A DNA stretch of 64,000 bases from Maricaulis sp. (GTDB taxonomy: Bacteria > Pseudomonadota > Alphaproteobacteria > Caulobacterales > Maricaulaceae). Below are positions 62,493 through 64,000 of this stretch, piece by piece (positions within the stretch are counted from its first letter, which is position 1; every line of letters starts with the position of its first letter). A model generated the notes under the pieces. The model saw only the letters and a list, made by a program, of their open reading frames with translations, did no database searches and had not been told where the DNA came from. The position numbers and the translations under genes were made by a program. The stretch covers positions 62,001 through 126,000 of the forward strand of contig JAEPND010000008.1 of assembly GCA_017643585.1 (NCBI GenBank). Direction: 5' to 3'.

Positions 62493-63518
62493 GTGAAATC
62501 CATAATCGAACTTCAGGTCTTGCGAGGCCTTGCCGTGCTGATGGTCGTGTTCGGACACGTGCATCAGGCCCAGGAACGCTTCATGGGCCCGGCCCTGTTG
62601 GGCGACATGGCCTATATCGGCTTTGCCGGTGTGGATGTGTTTTTCGTCATCTCCGGCTTCATCATCCACCACCTCTATCGGCAGGCGGATGGCCCGGATG
62701 CAGGTTATTTCCTCAAGCGGATCAATCGGATCTATCCGCTCTACTGGGTCTATACGCTGGCCGCGCTGGGCGGATACATGGTGCTGGGCGATGCGCTCAA
62801 CCGGGATGGCGACACCGTCAACTGGCTCAATTCAGTCACGCTCTTCCCCACCGGCAACCTGCCCATGCTTTCGGTTGGCTGGACCCTGACTCACGAGCTC
62901 TATTTCTACGCCGTCTACGGACTGGTGTTATTCCTGCCAGGGCGATTGCGCCTGCCTGCACTCGCGGCCTGGGGCGCGCTGACTCTGGTCTTCCTTTTTC
63001 TGGGACGGTCCGGCTGGCCGGCCTGGGCGGCGCTGATGCTCAGCCCGTTCAACCTTCTCTTCCTCGCCGGGATCGCGCTGGCTGAAGGTTTCAAATGGGC
63101 CGAAAGGCTGAAATGGATCGCACTGGGCATGACCCTGGCAGGCTTGGCGCTGGGCGCCTGGTTCACAGGCACGTTCGGACTGCAGGGTTTTGCCCAGGTG
63201 GGCGTGCGCGTCACCGTCTTCGCACCCCTTTCTGTGGGCATCGTCTGGGCGCTGCTGGCTTTCAAACCCCGCTTGCCCGCGATTGCAGCCCGGCTGGGTG
63301 ACTGGTCCTATTCAACCTATCTCAGCCACATCCTCGTACTTGGGGTGCTGGCAAGGCTGGCGGCCCCGGTGCTGACCAGCCTGCCCCTCACGGGTGTGCT
63401 GGCTTATGTGCTGCTGATCGCCGCTGCTCTGGTCTATGGCGCCGTCAGCTTCTACCTGATCGAGAAACCGCTCTTGAAGCTCGGCCGAGGCGTGATTGGC
63501 AAGCTGACCGGACGTTAG
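62493..63518 (+). CDS. Acyltransferase family 3 membrane protein
   Basis: 341 residues from GTG at 62493 (AGGTAAGC upstream). About ten membrane helices. The catalytic His is in ELQVLRGLAVLMVVFGHVHQAQ, and GVDVFFVISGFIIHHLY and RINRIYPLYWVYTL are the acyltransferase-3 hallmarks (OatA/ExoZ-like). It transfers acetyl or similar groups to surface glycans. A longer frame to 62412 lacks family resemblance. Its 3' end overlaps rsmB's by 4 bases (convergent). Confidence 0.9.
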   Translation: MKSIIELQVLRGLAVLMVVFGHVHQAQERFMGPALLGDMAYIGFAGVDVFFVISGFIIHHLYRQADGPDAGYFLKRINRIYPLYWVYTLAALGGYMVLGDALNRDGDTVNWLNSVTLFPTGNLPMLSVGWTLTHELYFYAVYGLVLFLPGRLRLPALAAWGALTLVFLFLGRSGWPAWAALMLSPFNLLFLAGIALAEGFKWAERLKWIALGMTLAGLALGAWFTGTFGLQGFAQVGVRVTVFAPLSVGIVWALLAFKPRLPAIAARLGDWSYSTYLSHILVLGVLARLAAPVLTSLPLTGVLAYVLLIAAALVYGAVSFYLIEKPLLKLGRGVIGKLTGR

Positions 63519-64000
63519 GTCTCGCGCTCAAGCACACAGATGTAGAACCCGTCGGTATCCGTCCGACCGGGCGACAGCTGAAGCGCGCCGAGATCGGTCT
63601 CGCACGCTTTCAGCGTGTCTGCTGCGTAAGCGGCAAGCCCGCCCGAGGACTGGATCACCTCCAGCGCGGAGACCGGTTTGAACGGAGCACCGGTGTCCAG
63701 AAAGGCCTGGACCCGGTCACCGTTTTCCTCCGGCAACACGGAACAGGTCACATAGACCAGACGACCGCCGGGCTTCACGTAACGCTGGGCCTTGTTGAGG
63801 ACGGTGTCCTGTTCGCTCATGCGGCGTTCCAGGGCGGTGGATTTGAGGCGCCATTTGGCATCCGGGCGACGACGCCAGGTGCCGGTTCCAGTGCAAGGCG
63901 CATCGCAGAACACCACATCCATTGCATCAACAAACGGCTCCAACACCTCGTTTTCCTTGCCATCATGGACCTGGACATTTCGTGTTCCAGCGCGCTTGAG
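63515..64000 (-). CDS. RsmB/NOP-type 16S rRNA cytosine-C5 methyltransferase, 5' part beyond the window
   Basis: Open from the window edge to the stop at 63515 (161 codons seen). The catalytic section VFCDAPCTGTGTWRRRPDAKWRLKS (with the first conserved Cys of the NOP/RsmB family, DAPCTG), then AQRYVKPGGRLVYVTCSVLPEENGDRVQAFL (second Cys, TCS) and the C-terminal LSPGRTDTDGFYICVLERE are characteristic. In E. coli RsmB methylates C967. Whether this is RsmB itself or a paralogue cannot be told from the fragment. Confidence 0.88.
   Translation of the reverse strand, partial: LKRAGTRNVQVHDGKENEVLEPFVDAMDVVFCDAPCTGTGTWRRRPDAKWRLKSTALERRMSEQDTVLNKAQRYVKPGGRLVYVTCSVLPEENGDRVQAFLDTGAPFKPVSALEVIQSSGGLAAYAADTLKACETDLGALQLSPGRTDTDGFYICVLERET

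Overview
The window is high-GC, gene-dense chromosome of an alphaproteobacterium. The best guess is a Caulobacterales/Maricaulales relative (Maricaulis-like, marine, dimorphic). This rests on a DivL-type tyrosine pseudo-histidine kinase, a perfect CtrA box, and the block divL / tsaE / amgK / murU / addB / addA / trxA / folC / accD / trpA-trpB-trpF, which I recall as typical of Caulobacter-like genomes. No database search was possible.

Layout. (1) 1-7.0 kb: envelope and cell-cycle genes: a cut-off membrane protein and a TonB-domain lipoprotein flanking a CtrA box, divL, then three exported proteins including an M48 metallopeptidase. (2) 7.0-16.8 kb: a ferredoxin, then a tightly overlapping tsaE-amgK-murU-addB-addA run (tRNA t6A, peptidoglycan recycling, recombination) followed by trxA. 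(3) 16.8-22.2 kb, minus strand: trpF-trpB-(small exported ORF)-trpA-accD-folC. (4) 22.2-28.6 kb: a hairpin repeat, a GcvA-like LysR regulator divergent from a 49-codon ORF missed by size cut-offs, a PF12118-like protein, then aroA-cmk-rpsA and ihfB. (5) 28.7-36.7 kb: a TIGR02300 protein, tRNA-Ala(GGC), and the minus-strand rnd, lptC-lptA-lptB-rpoN-hpf-ptsN series. (6) 37.0-41.8 kb: a small genomic island at the 3' end of tRNA-Leu(CAG), with a degraded att copy at its far end, shared 13-bp arm-like repeats at both ends, an exported HEAT-like cargo protein, and two adjacent genes each interrupted by one in-frame TAG: the tyrosine integrase and a hypothetical gene coupled to it. (7) 42-52.7 kb: an NDUFA9-like protein, uppP, a cation efflux protein, a GST, an orphan exported protein, queG, a diguanylate cyclase with a degenerate receiver, two glycosyltransferases, and infC with an apparent ATA start. 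(8) 52.9-64 kb: serA/serB, an IS110-family element with a structured leader that truncates a marR gene (whose palindromic operator remains), an ABC-F protein, glutathione peroxidase, guaA, a YceI-like lipoprotein, an acyltransferase, and a partial rsmB.

How the genes fit together. Most are housekeeping genes in operons with ATGA or TTGA overlaps. DivL, the CtrA box and the diguanylate cyclase fit a CtrA/c-di-GMP-controlled dimorphic life cycle. The lpt, uppP, amgK/murU and glycosyltransferase genes serve envelope building and recycling. The accessory parts are the tRNA-Leu island, the IS110/marR junction, and single lower-GC orphan genes placed inside otherwise conserved operons (19849-20292, 45866-46912, 59558-60130). 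I did not find a CRISPR array, a complete prophage or a recognisable defence system. The most unusual structures are the island with paired ambers and the IS110 leader.
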